DNA of 58,115 nucleotides from positions 1 to 58,115 of the forward strand of contig DATMGU010000090.1 in the NCBI GenBank assembly GCA_035555315.1, written 5' to 3'. The notes beneath the pieces were generated by a model. The model was not told where the DNA came from, did not search any database, and saw nothing but the letters and a program-made list of their open reading frames with translations. Source of the DNA: DATMGU01 sp035555315. Its GTDB lineage: Bacteria > Pseudomonadota > Alphaproteobacteria > ATCC43930 > CGMCC-115725. Shown here in pieces: positions 52,385 through 58,115 of the stretch. Position numbers and translations under genes: made by a program. Within the stretch, counting starts at the first letter, position 1. Every line of letters begins with the position of its first letter.

Positions 52385-52711
52385 ATGCGCATGACGATCC
52401 TCTTGGCCGGCCTCTTCATCGGCCTGCCGGCGATGGCGGCGCCCGCATGGGCCGATTGTCGCTTCGACCGGCAATCCGGCAATATCATCTGTCCCAAACC
52501 GGGCGATGGCGCCTCGAAGCCCCGGTACACCGACCGGCTGGGCTCGAAGGATCTGGACTCCTTCATGCCCGGCCGCGACGCCCCGGATCACGACCAATGG
52601 GGCTTCGACGAGGAGGGCAACATGTGGAGTTACCATCACGTCAGCCGCACCTACTACAACTACGGCACCGGGCAGATGTGCAGCGCCGAGAGCTCCAGCG
52701 GTTGCTTTTAG
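52385..52711 (+). CDS. Small secreted protein of unknown function
   Basis: A 108-residue product with a signal peptide, MRMTILLAGLFIGLPAMAAPAWA, cleaved before DCRFDRQSGNIICPK. The mature part of about 85 residues has four Cys (in DCRF, IICP, QMCS, SGCF), suggesting two disulfides, and Tyr-rich SYHHVSRTYYNYGTGQ. No family recognised. The longer upstream frame does not look coding. It is convergent with the ABM-fold gene 12 nt away. Confidence 0.65.
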   Translation: MRMTILLAGLFIGLPAMAAPAWADCRFDRQSGNIICPKPGDGASKPRYTDRLGSKDLDSFMPGRDAPDHDQWGFDEEGNMWSYHHVSRTYYNYGTGQMCSAESSSGCF

Positions 52712-52723
52712 AAGGGCGGGAGC

Positions 52724-53089
52724 TTACCCCGCCGCCTTGTCCAGCAATTCCTGTGGCGTGCTGCTGACGATCTCGGCATAGGTCGGTACGAATTTGCCAC
52801 CCTCGATCAGGCCGATGAAGGCGGGCTTCATGCCCGCCAGCACGGTGCGGATGCCGGCATGGATCTGAATGTCAGACCATTCGCCGACCAGGTAGAAATG
52901 ATCTGGGTCGGTCACATCACGGCACAGCACACCATCCTTCACCTGGGCCGGTGATTTATGCATCGGGTTGGCATCGGAATAATCGAATTCGTCGAACAGC
53001 CGGATGAAGTCCTCGCCCATCCCCGGCTTCACCCGAAAATCGTAGATGTGAAAGAAATTGCCTTTTGTCGCCAAGGGCTGAAGCGCCAT
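52724..53089 (-). CDS. Antibiotic-biosynthesis-monooxygenase-fold (ABM) protein
   Basis: A 121-residue ferredoxin-like fold protein. FFHIYDFRVKPGMGEDFIRLF and FYLVGEWSDIQIHAGIRTV follow the ABM/EthD-like beta-alpha-beta pattern. Such proteins act as monooxygenases, isomerases or oxygenase helpers. AGGAG precedes ATG 53089. It is divergent from the Rieske oxygenase operon across 134 bp, so co-regulation with that operon is likely. Confidence 0.75.
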   Translation of the reverse strand: MALQPLATKGNFFHIYDFRVKPGMGEDFIRLFDEFDYSDANPMHKSPAQVKDGVLCRDVTDPDHFYLVGEWSDIQIHAGIRTVLAGMKPAFIGLIEGGKFVPTYAEIVSSTPQELLDKAAG

Positions 53090-53223
53090 GATGATCTCCT
53101 GCGCGGGGACTGAACGAGTCCGGTTAGGAAGCCTATCGCGTTGTTGCATTCACAACAATACGCGGCATACTGATTAAATTCGCCGACCTGTTCAGGCGTA
53201 GGATGCTCATCGAGGGAACGCAC

Positions 53224-54513
53224 ATGTCGATCGCGCGTATCGCGGGGGGCCCGCCTGCCATCCGTCCCGGCTCCCCTGACGGCTCGGACATCCCGGCCTG
53301 GCCGGCGGAGGGCTTGGCCCGGATCCCCGACTGGGTCTACACCAGCCAAGCGGTCTATGAGCGCGAGGTCGAGCGGATTTTCCACGGACCTACCTGGAAT
53401 TATGTGGCTCTGGAGGCGGAGATCTCCGGTCCGGGCGATTTCAGGCGCTCCCATGTCGGACCGACGCCGGTGGTCGTGGCGCGCGACATGGACGGTGTCA
53501 TCCGCGTCTTCGAGAACCGTTGCGCCCATCGCGCGGCTGAGTTTTGCCGCCACCAGCGCGGCACGGCGACGGAATTCGTCTGCCCGTACCATCAATGGAC
53601 CTATGACCTCGCCGGCAATCTAAGTGCCGTGCCGTTCCGTCGCGGCGTAAAAAAAGAAGGCGGTATGCCCCCCAGTTTCAAGCTGGAGGAGCACGGCCTC
53701 AAGCAACTCTCCGTGACGACGCGCCGGGGTGTGGTGTTCGCCTCCTTTGCGACCGACATGCCGTCGCTGGAGGAGTATCTGGGCCCCGAGATCCTGACCG
53801 ACTTCGATGCCGCGTTCGACGGGCGCAAGCTGACCATCCTGGGCTATTACCGCAACATCCTGCCGGCCAATTGGAAGCTCTATCACGAGAACCTCAAGGA
53901 CCCGTATCACGCGACCTTGCTGCATTCCTATCTGGTCAGCTTCGGCCTGCTGGTGGCCGGCAACAAATCGGCGATGATCGTCGATCCGACCGGACGCCAC
54001 GGCACCATGGCCTCGGCCAAGGGCGATGGTAAGCCGTCGGTCGACGAGACCAGCAAGCAGGAGATGCGGGCGTTTCAGGACGGCATGACGCTGCACGACC
54101 CGCGCCTGCTCGATTACGTTAAGGAATTCGACTCGCCCTGGTCGGTGACCATGCAGACGATTTGGCCCAATTTGATCGTGCAGCGCGAGTTGAACACGCT
54201 GGGCACGCGGCAGATCGTGCCGCATGGCCCGCACGAATTCACCATGGTCTGGACGATGTTCGGGTATGAGGGCGACACGCCGGAAATGACCCGGCACCGG
54301 CTGCGCCAGGGCAATCTGATGGGACCGTCCGGGTTCCTGGGCTTCGAGGATAACGAGGCGATAAAGTTCGTGCAGGACGGGCTGCGCAAATCGATCCCCG
54401 GCGCCGGCCTGGTCGAGTTGGACGGCACCAAGGAGGGCACCTCCACCACGCTGATCAGCGAAGCGGCGATCCGGTCGATGTACCGGCACTACCGCGATGT
54501 TATGGGGCTTTAG
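53224..54513 (+). CDS. Rieske non-heme iron oxygenase, large (alpha) subunit
   Basis: A 429-residue aromatic-ring-hydroxylating oxygenase subunit. The Rieske cluster is bound by C100xH102 (ENRCAHRAAEF) and C120xxH123 (FVCPYHQWTY). The mononuclear iron site is D226, H229, H234 in HENLKDPYHATLLH, with a later acidic ligand expected. The layout resembles anthranilate, salicylate or terephthalate dioxygenase alpha subunits. ATG 53224 follows GAGGGA. The beta subunit gene follows by 4 nt. Ferredoxin and reductase genes are not present here. Confidence 0.92.
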   Translation: MSIARIAGGPPAIRPGSPDGSDIPAWPAEGLARIPDWVYTSQAVYEREVERIFHGPTWNYVALEAEISGPGDFRRSHVGPTPVVVARDMDGVIRVFENRCAHRAAEFCRHQRGTATEFVCPYHQWTYDLAGNLSAVPFRRGVKKEGGMPPSFKLEEHGLKQLSVTTRRGVVFASFATDMPSLEEYLGPEILTDFDAAFDGRKLTILGYYRNILPANWKLYHENLKDPYHATLLHSYLVSFGLLVAGNKSAMIVDPTGRHGTMASAKGDGKPSVDETSKQEMRAFQDGMTLHDPRLLDYVKEFDSPWSVTMQTIWPNLIVQRELNTLGTRQIVPHGPHEFTMVWTMFGYEGDTPEMTRHRLRQGNLMGPSGFLGFEDNEAIKFVQDGLRKSIPGAGLVELDGTKEGTSTTLISEAAIRSMYRHYRDVMGL

Positions 54514-54517
54514 GCCG

Positions 54518-55006
54518 ATGACGCTGGATATCGCCACAAGCCGCGCGCTGCGCCTGGAGATCGAGGAGTTCAACGCCGAATACTGCGCCGTGCTGGATGA
54601 GGATCGGCTGCCGGAATGGCCGGACTTCTTCACCGAAGACGCCGTCTACCGCATTACCGCGCGCGAGAACGCCGATGCCGGCCTGCCGGTCGGGCTGGTC
54701 TATTGCGAGGGCGCCGGCATGCTGAAGGACCGGGTCTTCGCGCTGTTGAACACCGCCATGTATGCGCCGCGCACTCTGCTGCACCATGTCAGCAACACGC
54801 GCATCCTGGACGTAACGGATGGGTTGGTGACGGCGCGGGCAACCTATCTGGTGCTGCAAACCCTTGTCGACGAGAAGACCACCATCCATCAGGCCGGCCG
54901 GTATTTCGATGTCTTCGCCCGGGTCGATGGCCGGCTGCGGCTGAAGCAGCGCGACTGCGTCTATGACACAACACTGATCGACAACTCGCTGGTGCTGCCG
55001 GTCTAA
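54518..55006 (+). CDS. Rieske oxygenase small (beta) subunit
   Basis: A 162-residue SnoaL-like beta subunit. Motifs are IEEFNAEYCAVLDEDRLPEWPDFFTEDAVYRITARENAD and MLKDRVFALLNTAMYAPRTLLHHVSNTRIL, ending KQRDCVYDTTLIDNSLVLPV. It forms a hexameric oxygenase with the alpha subunit just upstream. It is similar in length to beta subunits of anthranilate- and salicylate-type dioxygenases. Substrate is unknown. Confidence 0.9.
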   Translation: MTLDIATSRALRLEIEEFNAEYCAVLDEDRLPEWPDFFTEDAVYRITARENADAGLPVGLVYCEGAGMLKDRVFALLNTAMYAPRTLLHHVSNTRILDVTDGLVTARATYLVLQTLVDEKTTIHQAGRYFDVFARVDGRLRLKQRDCVYDTTLIDNSLVLPV

Positions 55007-55139
55007 TGCGCCGGCGATTGGCGATAAGTGGCCCGATCGAACAGGCCTATTGTGGTCCTGTTTGCCGTATCACTCGGCTGCTACCAAGATCGCGGATGGT
55101 GCGCTTTTCCCCAACAGTCACCGTGTCTTAAGGTTTGTC

Positions 55140-56033
55140 ATGCCGCTCTTCGAAGGCCTTTCCGCATTCCCCATCACCCCGACCGATGCCAATGGCCGGG
55201 TCGATCTCGAAGCGTTGCGGGGGCTGCTCGCCCGGCTGCTGGCAGCCGGGGTCGATTCCATCGGTTTGCTGGGAAGCACCGGGTCTTATCCCTACCTCAC
55301 CCGCGCCGAACGGCGGCGGACCATCGAGGCGGCGGTGGAGCAGGCGCGGGGACGGATCCCGATCCTGGTCGGGATCGGCGCGCTGCGGACCGATGAGGCC
55401 GTACGGCTGAGCCAGGACGCTGAAGCGGCCGGTGCAGCGGCCGGGCTATTGGCCCCGGTCTCCTACACTCCGCTGAACGATGACGAGGTGTTCGAGCATT
55501 TCGCGACGGTGGCGCGGGCGAGCAGCTTGCCGCTCTGCATCTACGACAATCCCGGTACCACCCATTTCGCCTTCAGCCCCGCATTGATCGGCCGGCTGAG
55601 CCAACTGCCCAATCTGCATGCGGTGAAGAGCCCGGCACCGGGTGCGGAGACGATCGCCGACCATCTGCGCGGGCTGCGCGAGGTGATCCCGAAGGGCTTT
55701 TCGCTCGGCTGCAGCGTGGATTGGCACGCGACCGAGGCCCTGCTGGCTGGTGCCGGCACCTGGTACAGCGTGGCAGGCGGACTGTTTCCGGAGCCCTGCC
55801 TCAAAATCGTCCGGGCCGCCTTGAGCGGAGAGGCGGCCGAGGCCCGACGGTTGAATGCCGAGATGCGGCCGTTGTGGGATATTTTCAAGCAGTTCAGCAG
55901 CTTGCGCGTCGTCTACGCAGCCGCCAACCTGCTCGACATCTGCCACGCCGTGCCGCCGCGTCCGATTCTGCCCTTGCCCGATGCGGCACAGCGGAAGGTC
56001 GCCGAGGTGATCGAGCAGCTCGGCCTGCGGTGA
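55140..56033 (+). CDS. DapA-family aldolase/lyase
   Basis: A 297-residue TIM-barrel class I aldolase of the dihydrodipicolinate synthase/N-acetylneuraminate lyase family. Schiff-base Lys163 lies in NLHAVKSPAPG, Tyr135 in LCIYDNPGTTHF, and the pyruvate-binding STG in GLLGSTGSYPYL at about 46. Extensive differences from true DapA suggest another pyruvate- or oxo-acid-dependent aldolase or dehydratase. ATG 55140 starts MPLFEGLSAFPITPT, typical of the family. It is convergent with the LysR gene. Confidence 0.88.
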   Translation: MPLFEGLSAFPITPTDANGRVDLEALRGLLARLLAAGVDSIGLLGSTGSYPYLTRAERRRTIEAAVEQARGRIPILVGIGALRTDEAVRLSQDAEAAGAAAGLLAPVSYTPLNDDEVFEHFATVARASSLPLCIYDNPGTTHFAFSPALIGRLSQLPNLHAVKSPAPGAETIADHLRGLREVIPKGFSLGCSVDWHATEALLAGAGTWYSVAGGLFPEPCLKIVRAALSGEAAEARRLNAEMRPLWDIFKQFSSLRVVYAAANLLDICHAVPPRPILPLPDAAQRKVAEVIEQLGLR

Positions 56034-56035
56034 TG

Positions 56036-56941
56036 TCATCCCGTGGCATCGCGCACGGCGTCGCGCACGATCTCGGCGAGCCGGGACGTGGCAGGTCCGG
56101 GGTCCGCTTCGGCTTGGTGAAGCACCAGCGGCAGTGACGGTAGCGGATCCGGCAGGCCATCCTCCAAAGCGGCGACGCCGGGTGGCAACCCCAAACGCGT
56201 ACGGACGGTAAGACCGAGGCCGGCGGCGGTCGCCGCCCATAAACCGCCGAGGCTGGCGCTGGTGAAGGCGACCCGCCAAGGGATGTCGGCCCTGTCGAGC
56301 GCCGCGGCAGCGGCGGTGCGGAACAGACAGGGCGCTTCGAACAGGACCAACGGCAACGGCTCCCCCGCCGACGCGGACCAGCCTTCAGGCGGGCCGGCTT
56401 CTCGGTCCTTGCCCTCACGAGCGGTGGGACCGATCCAACGCATCTGCAACGCGGCAAGCGGTTCGCCACGGAAGGTGCCGCCCCCATCATCCCAGGCGAG
56501 CGCCAGATCGAGCCGCCCCGAGGTCACCCGTTCCAGCAGGTCGGCATTGCGAGCGACCCTGCCCTCGATCTTGACCTTGGGATGTGCCCGGGCAAAGCGA
56601 CCGAGCACCTGGGGCAGCACCGCCTCGCCGAAATCCTCCTGCACGCCCAGCCTTACCCAACCCTCCAGGTCGACACCGCCGATCGCCGTCGCTGCCTCGT
56701 CGTTGAGATCGATGAGCCGACGGGCATAGGCCAGCATCGTCTCGCCGGCTTCGGTCAATGCCAGGCCCCGGCCGGCTTTGCGGAAGATCGGTGTCCCGGC
56801 CTGTTGTTCCAATTTCTTGAGCTGGGCGCTGACCGCAGAGGTGGAACGACCCAATCGATCGGCCGCTTTGGCGAAGCTGCCGAGTTCGATGCCGGCCACG
56901 AAGCTGCGCAGCACGTCCAGATCGAAGGTTAGCCGACGCAT
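56036..56941 (-). CDS. LysR family transcriptional regulator
   Basis: A 301-residue LysR regulator. The N-terminal HTH is LDVLRSFVAGIELGSFAKAADRLGRSTSAVSAQLKKLEQQAGTPIFRK, followed by a linker and the type 2 periplasmic-binding-fold effector domain. ATG 56941 gives the standard short N-terminus. It is divergent from the DUF4865 gene across 136 bp containing paired TTTTCAGGATCAA repeats, so control of that gene is likely. Confidence 0.92.
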   Translation of the reverse strand: MRRLTFDLDVLRSFVAGIELGSFAKAADRLGRSTSAVSAQLKKLEQQAGTPIFRKAGRGLALTEAGETMLAYARRLIDLNDEAATAIGGVDLEGWVRLGVQEDFGEAVLPQVLGRFARAHPKVKIEGRVARNADLLERVTSGRLDLALAWDDGGGTFRGEPLAALQMRWIGPTAREGKDREAGPPEGWSASAGEPLPLVLFEAPCLFRTAAAAALDRADIPWRVAFTSASLGGLWAATAAGLGLTVRTRLGLPPGVAALEDGLPDPLPSLPLVLHQAEADPGPATSRLAEIVRDAVRDATG

Positions 56942-56955
56942 GAATATCGTCCCAT

Positions 56956-56999
56956 TTTTCAGGATCAACAGTACAATATTTCCTGATTTTCAGGATCAA
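56956..56999. promoter_or_regulatory. Paired repeats in the LysR-DUF4865 gap
   Basis: TTTTCAGGATCAA occurs at 56956-56968 and 56987-56999, 31 bp apart (about three helical turns). The second copy overlaps a hairpin-like TCCTGA-TTT-TCAGGA. The arrangement fits LysR binding sites upstream of both divergent genes. Confidence 0.55.
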
Positions 57000-57077
57000 T
57001 CCGCAGGTGACATGGTGGAAACATCAAGGCCATCGGGCCTCTGTCGCCAATCACGCGTGATTCGGAGAGATACCGCT

Positions 57078-57674
57078 ATGTACGCCATGCAATACGAGAT
57101 AGCGCTGCCGGCCGATTACGACATGAGCATCATCCGGAAACGCGTCGCCTCGAAGGGGCCGCTGCTCGACAATTTTCCGGGGCTCGGGCTCAAGGCCTAT
57201 CTGATCCGCGAGCGCGGCATCGATGATTCGCCGGTCAATCACTACGCGCCGTTCTACCTTTGGGCCTCGATCGGCGGCATGAATCGCTTCCTATGGGGAG
57301 GCGGCGGCTTCGGCAACATCGTCACCTCGTTCGGCCGCCCTGCCGTGCGGCACTGGACAGGCGTGGCCTGCGCCCAGGGCCCGGCATGGGGATCGACCCC
57401 CGTGCAGGCGACCCGGCTTATCGAACCGATCGCCGCCGACGCCGACCCGACCGCGGCGGTCGAGGCGGCACTCGGCGAGATGCGGCGACGGGCAAACCTG
57501 CCCGGCGTCCATTCCAGCGCGCTGGCGGTAGATCCGCTGAGCTGGAGTTTGGTGCATTTCACGCTCTGGCGGGATGCGGCCCACGAGACATCCGGCATCC
57601 GCTACCAGGTGCTCCACCTCTCCATGCCGGAGTGGGACGCTATCGTCGCGCCAAGCCCCGTTGGTCAGACGTGA
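57078..57674 (+). CDS. DUF4865 family protein
   Basis: A 198-residue protein with the DUF4865 start MYAMQYEIALPADYDMSIIRKRVASKG and the block HYAPFYLWASIGGMNRFLWGGGGFGNIV. There is no signal peptide. A ferredoxin-like dimeric alpha-beta fold is plausible. Function is unknown; family members are typically next to a divergent LysR regulator, as here. GGAGAGA precedes the ATG. Confidence 0.88.
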   Translation: MYAMQYEIALPADYDMSIIRKRVASKGPLLDNFPGLGLKAYLIRERGIDDSPVNHYAPFYLWASIGGMNRFLWGGGGFGNIVTSFGRPAVRHWTGVACAQGPAWGSTPVQATRLIEPIAADADPTAAVEAALGEMRRRANLPGVHSSALAVDPLSWSLVHFTLWRDAAHETSGIRYQVLHLSMPEWDAIVAPSPVGQT

Positions 57675-57704
57675 ACGACCACCGAGGAACGCGGCCGATG
57701 GTGT

Positions 57705-57720
57705 CGGCCCTACGGGGCCG
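57705..57720. terminator. Hairpin between convergent genes
   Basis: CGGCCC and GGGCCG flank a TACG loop, a stable UNCG-type tetraloop in RNA. It lies between the ends of DUF4865 and the chemotaxis receptor, so it may terminate both; no T-run follows. Confidence 0.4.
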
Positions 57721-57740
57721 TCATTCGATCGGGGGTGCGG

Positions 57741-58115
57741 TCAAGCGGCCTTCACCCCGGCCAGGAAGCCGTCGACTTCCTGGCTAAGATCGATGGCGTG
57801 CCGCGACACGTCATCGGCGGCGGAGAGTACGTTTCGAGCCGCGGCACCGGTATCGGCCGAAGCCTGCTTCACCGTGCCGATATTCTCGGTCACCTCGCCC
57901 GTGCCGAACGCCGCCTGCTGCACGTTGCGAGCAATCTCCTGGGTCGCCGCCCCTTGCTCCTCGACCGCCGCGGCGATGGTTCCGGCAATCGCGCTGATCT
58001 CGGTGATCGTGGCCCCGATGCCCTGGATGGCGCTCACCGCCTGTTGGGTTGCCCCCTGGATCTCGCTGATCTGGGCGGCGATATCCTCGGTCGCCCGGGC
58101 GGTCTGGTTGGCCAG
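57741..58115 (-). CDS. Methyl-accepting chemotaxis protein (C-terminal fragment)
   Basis: The last 124 residues of a chemotaxis receptor or similar signalling protein; the frame continues past the right edge. The visible part is a long coiled coil with heptads and Ala/Gln methylation-like stretches, such as ISEIQGATQQAVSAIQGIG, AGTIAAAVEEQGAATQEIARNVQQAA and GEVTENIGTVKQASADTGAA. The PAS, HAMP or membrane regions are outside the window. The short tail VDGFLAGVKAA is typical of alphaproteobacterial MCPs. Confidence 0.88.
   Translation of the reverse strand: MANQTARATEDIAAQISEIQGATQQAVSAIQGIGATITEISAIAGTIAAAVEEQGAATQEIARNVQQAAFGTGEVTENIGTVKQASADTGAAARNVLSAADDVSRHAIDLSQEVDGFLAGVKAA

Overview
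The window is a high-GC, gene-dense bacterial chromosome segment with about 57 protein genes (two cut by the window edges) and one tRNA. Gene content and style (the rlmN-argG pair, the cobO-cobQ-cobD order, DctA, a DHCW-type cupin, a GntR/FCD regulator beside a CaiB CoA-transferase) point to an alphaproteobacterium, perhaps a Rhodospirillales relative. That placement is inference from gene content; there is no rRNA here. The DNA is mostly core and metabolic chromosome. I see no phage, insertion sequence, CRISPR array or replication origin.

Layout. 1-5.7 kb: the end of rlmN, then argG and kynU on +, converging on a minus-strand run yggT-folD-kynA-cupin. 5.9-8.4 kb: tRNA-Ala(CGC) followed by a less GC-rich patch with a lipoprotein hydrolase, a truncated Phd-type antitoxin, a ribbon-helix-helix gene overlapping a very short ORF, and a conserved hypothetical. 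8.5-13.1 kb: a small lipoprotein plus TetR regulator behind a TetR-like palindrome, an SbmA/YddA-type ABC exporter and an acyl-CoA synthetase. 13.5-17.4 kb: a 1293-residue hybrid histidine kinase. 17.4-20.8 kb: PPOX-family protein, haloacid dehalogenase, an unlisted 30-residue membrane peptide and an AidB-like acyl-CoA dehydrogenase. 20.8-24.7 kb: a minus-strand cobalamin operon ending in an SDR gene. 25-30.4 kb: CHAP protein, TPR/glycosyltransferase-like protein, Sco1 plus cytochrome c, acetoacetate decarboxylase. 30.5-38.6 kb: XRE-cupin regulator divergent from a siroheme sulfite/nitrite reductase plus cupin, a PAS-GGDEF protein with a degenerate active site, a fused-permease NitT/TauT-type ABC transporter and a DUF1345 protein. 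38.7-44 kb: MaoC protein, CopC-CopD, a Spy-like periplasmic protein and a class III cyclase with a sensor half. 44.1-50.7 kb: CaiB CoA-transferase, crotonase, GntR regulator behind a long palindrome, DctA, D-amino-acid transaminase and a DadA-like oxidoreductase. 50.8-51.8 kb: a start-less ORF coupled to two tandem DUF2019 genes. 51.8-58.1 kb: RidA, a small secreted protein, an ABM-fold protein, Rieske oxygenase alpha and beta subunits, a DapA-like lyase, LysR divergent from a DUF4865 gene, and the tail of a chemotaxis receptor.

How the genes fit together. Tryptophan catabolism is represented by kynA and kynU; formamidase is not in the window. Copper handling recurs (Sco1, CopC/CopD, Spy-like), and so does acyl-CoA/CoA-ester metabolism (acyl-CoA synthetase, AidB-like, CaiB, crotonase, MaoC). 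D-amino-acid turnover is suggested by the adjacent transaminase, DadA-like enzyme and DctA.

The most system-like item is the tandem DUF2019 pair fused by overlapping start/stop codons to a headless ORF. It looks like the surviving tip of a toxin or partner gene with duplicated immunity-type genes. The toxin reading is inference only. Other items worth a look are several genes below usual calling length (30-residue membrane peptide, 49-residue lipoprotein, 51-residue ORF, 50-residue Phd, 14-codon minigene) and several strong palindromes placed at regulators.
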